Positions 62,321 to 64,000 of a DNA stretch of 64,000 nucleotides are shown here, piece after piece (the first letter of the stretch is position 1; the number at the start of each line of letters is the position of its first letter). The stretch spans positions 876,595-940,594 of the forward strand of contig NZ_CABVHU010000001.1 of assembly GCF_902497855.1 (NCBI RefSeq). Direction: 5' to 3'. Origin of the DNA: Pseudomonas fluorescens (GTDB lineage: Bacteria > Pseudomonadota > Gammaproteobacteria > Pseudomonadales > Pseudomonadaceae). Position numbers and translations under genes: made by a program. The notes under the pieces were generated by a model. That model made no database searches. It was not told the origin of the DNA and saw nothing but the letters and a program-made list of their open reading frames with translations.

Positions 62321-63112
62321 TCAGGTGGATTTGCGCAGGGCGGCGTGTTGCGGGTTGAAGGTGAGTACGGCGAGCAGGGCGAACACCAGCGTCAGCCCCA
62401 CGCATACCGCCAGCGCCAATGGATTGAAGCGCTCGTACAAGGCAAACCGCACCAGCTCCACCGCATGGCTGAACGGGTTCAACGCGCACAACCAGTACAA
62501 CCACTCGCTGGAATCGCGCATCTTCCACAGCGGATACAGCGCCGACGACAGGAAAAACAGCGGGAAGATCACGAAGTTCATCACCCCGGCAAAGTTCTCC
62601 AGCTGGCGGATGGCATTGGACAGCAGCAAACCCAGCGCGCTGAGCATCAACGCCACCAGCAACAGCGCCGGCAAAGCGATCAACAGCCCCATGGCCGGTG
62701 GCTGCACGCCGTACACCCAGGCGATCGCCAGAAAGGCATACACCTGCAACAGCGAAATCAATGCAGTGGCCAACAGCTTGCTGCATAGCAGGAAGGTGCG
62801 GGGCAGGGGGCTGGTCAGCAGTACGCGCATGCTGCCCATTTCCCGGTCGTAAACCATCGAAAGTGACCCTTGCATGCCATTGAACAGCAGGATCATGCAG
62901 GCCAGGCCAGGGACGATGTAGACCTCGTAGGGAATGTAGGTGTCATAGGGCGCGATGATCGCGATCCCGAGTGCCGCGCGAAAGCCGGCGGCGAACACCA
63001 GTAGCCACAGCAGCGGCCGCACCAGTGCGCTGAGGAATCGCGTGCGCTGGAGGACAAAACGCAGCCACTCGCGCAATACGATGCCGCTGAAACACTGCCA
63101 GTAGGCATTCAT
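62321..63112 (-). CDS. pedC: ABC transporter permease of PQQ-linked alcohol catabolism (PedC type)
   Basis: The 263-residue ABC-2-type permease has about six membrane helices (VRPLLWLLVFAAGFRAALGI, YIVPGLACMILLFNGMQGSL, LSALGLLLSNAIRQLENFAG, VIFPLFFLSSALYPLWKMRD). It begins with the family's FSGIVLREWLRFVLQRTRFL. Its start overlaps the ATPase stop by ATGA, so the two form one transporter, which is tied to PQQ-dependent alcohol use by gene context in many Pseudomonas. Cargo unknown. Confidence 0.88.
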   Translation of the reverse strand: MNAYWQCFSGIVLREWLRFVLQRTRFLSALVRPLLWLLVFAAGFRAALGIAIIAPYDTYIPYEVYIVPGLACMILLFNGMQGSLSMVYDREMGSMRVLLTSPLPRTFLLCSKLLATALISLLQVYAFLAIAWVYGVQPPAMGLLIALPALLLVALMLSALGLLLSNAIRQLENFAGVMNFVIFPLFFLSSALYPLWKMRDSSEWLYWLCALNPFSHAVELVRFALYERFNPLALAVCVGLTLVFALLAVLTFNPQHAALRKST

Positions 63113-63840
63113 GGCGCGACTCCAGAAGTCGTCAGGCGAGCGAAAGCCGACCCAAGGTCGCCACCATGTTCCAGGCTCAGGGCATCGGCCTGCCCGCTGG
63201 CCACCAGCCGGCCCTGATGGAGAATCAGCAAGTCGTCGCTGGCGTGCACTTCATCGAGCAAATGGGTGGTCCAGAGCACGCTGAGGTGCTGCTCGCGGCA
63301 CAGGCTGCGGATGTGCCGGTTGAGCGCCAGGCGGCTGGCCGGGTCGAGGCCGACGCTGGCTTCGTCGAGCAGCAGCAGGCGCGGTTCATGCAGCAAGGCC
63401 CGGGCGATTTCCACCCGGCGCCGATGGCCGCCATTGAGTTCGCGCACCCGCTCGCGACGGCGTTCGGTCAGGGCCTGCCGGGCCAGTTCGGCGTCGACTC
63501 GCAGGCCGGTCTGACGCCGCGACATCCCATGCAGCGCGGCGTGATAACGCAGGTTCTGCTCGACGCTGAGGTCCAGGTCCAGGGTGCTTTGCTGGAACAC
63601 TACGCCCAGTTGCCTGAGCGCCGGGCGCGGCGCGTTGCGCAAGGAACAACCGCCGACCCGGATGTCGCCACGCTGCACTTCATAGAGCCGGGTGAGCAGG
63701 GCGATCAGCGTTGACTTGCCCGCGCCGTTGGGTCCCAGCAGCGCCGCAAATCGCCCGGGTGCCAGGCTGAAACTGACTTGGCGCAACGCCTCCCGCGCGC
63801 CATAGGCAAAACTCAGGTCGCTGACGTCCAGGGCGTTCAT
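63109..63840 (-). CDS. ABC transporter ATP-binding protein of PQQ-linked alcohol catabolism
   Basis: The 243-residue ATPase has Walker A LLGPNGAGKSTLIALL, Q-loop VVFQQSTLDLDLSVEQN, signature RELNGGHRRRVEIARALL (G-G in place of the more usual S-G-G), Walker B LLLLDEASVGLDP and switch His in LWTTHLLDEV. The start at 63840 overlaps the beta-propeller gene stop by four bases; overlaps on both sides indicate a translationally coupled operon. Confidence 0.9.
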   Translation of the reverse strand: MNALDVSDLSFAYGAREALRQVSFSLAPGRFAALLGPNGAGKSTLIALLTRLYEVQRGDIRVGGCSLRNAPRPALRQLGVVFQQSTLDLDLSVEQNLRYHAALHGMSRRQTGLRVDAELARQALTERRRERVRELNGGHRRRVEIARALLHEPRLLLLDEASVGLDPASRLALNRHIRSLCREQHLSVLWTTHLLDEVHASDDLLILHQGRLVASGQADALSLEHGGDLGSAFARLTTSGVAP

Positions 63841-64000
63841 GGCGTCACCACCACGCCCCACGGATAACGCCCGACCTTGACCGACTTGACCACCTTGAGG
63901 CTGTCGACATCGATCACCGACACATCGCCGCTGACCCCATTGGTGGCCAGCAGTTGCTTTTGGTCCGGGGTAAACGCCATCTGCCAGACTCGTCGCCCGA
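63837..64000 (-). CDS. PQQ-catabolism-associated beta-propeller protein, C-terminal part
   Basis: The frame enters from the right edge and ends at 63837. The visible 53 residues include MAFTPDQKQLLATNGVSGDV, SVIDVDSLKVVKSVKVG and RYPWGVVVTP, which are YVTN/40-residue-type beta-propeller repeats. A beta-propeller protein is the usual upstream partner of the ABC genes in PQQ alcohol-oxidation clusters; it is normally exported. Only the end is in the window. Confidence 0.8.
   Translation of the reverse strand, partial: GRRVWQMAFTPDQKQLLATNGVSGDVSVIDVDSLKVVKSVKVGRYPWGVVVTP

Overview
The window looks like a chromosomal segment of a fluorescent-group Pseudomonas. The evidence is the high GC content, the gene set (MvaU-type H-NS protein, bkdR–bkdA1A2B–lpdV, ptxS–kguEKTD, a nosP–nahK pair beside an erbR-type regulator and PQQ-alcohol-oxidation genes), and the very many REP/REPIN repeats of the 'GTAGGAGC…GCTCCTAC' and 'GTTCCCACGC…GCGTGGGAAC' types between genes. 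No rRNA, tRNA, CRISPR array, insertion sequence or intact prophage was seen.

Layout. 1–4.7 kb: the end of a nitronate monooxygenase gene, an alkylation-repair cluster (alkB, an Ada-like protein that has lost three of its four zinc cysteines, and the remains of a third repair-type oxygenase), then small conserved proteins and lipoproteins. 4.9–12.1 kb: galU, gor, a KfrA-like DNA-binding protein divergent from a tyrosine recombinase, and ahpC/ahpF. 12.2–22.5 kb: gloA, a secreted DUF4946-type protein, mvaU, a CSS-EAL phosphodiesterase, hpd, rarD, an aldo/keto reductase, a CdaR-type regulator and glycerate kinase. 22.5–26.1 kb: an accessory island with broken and inverted Rhs/YD-repeat fragments, two LuxR-type HTH regulators and two lux-box-like palindromes. 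26.1–35.3 kb: an aminotransferase, the complete 2-ketogluconate operon kguEKTD with its repressor PtxS and two perfect PtxS operators, a LysE exporter with an AraC regulator, and a DUF1345 membrane protein.

35.4–46.2 kb: a six-repeat fibronectin-III protein without a signal peptide, a two-gene RND efflux system divergent from an OmpR-type two-component pair, and a two-gene operon (radical SAM protein plus TIGR03915-type protein) behind a near-ideal LexA/SOS box. I judge the last to be the best candidate for a poorly described system. 46.2–55.3 kb: ilvE, the branched-chain keto-acid dehydrogenase operon with BkdR, and a persulfide-dioxygenase-like hydrolase divergent from a TauE/SafE permease. 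55.4–64 kb: a porin, the NO sensor NosP overlapping the hybrid kinase NahK, an ErbR-type regulator, and the start of a PQQ-linked alcohol catabolism gene set (CxxxCW protein, ABC permease, ABC ATPase, beta-propeller protein) running off the right edge.

REPINs are not only intergenic here. One forms the last ~45 codons of kguK, two supply the stop codons of rarD and the aldo/keto reductase, one is duplicated in tandem, and one has 39-bp perfect arms. All functional calls are from reading translated sequence; no database search was run.
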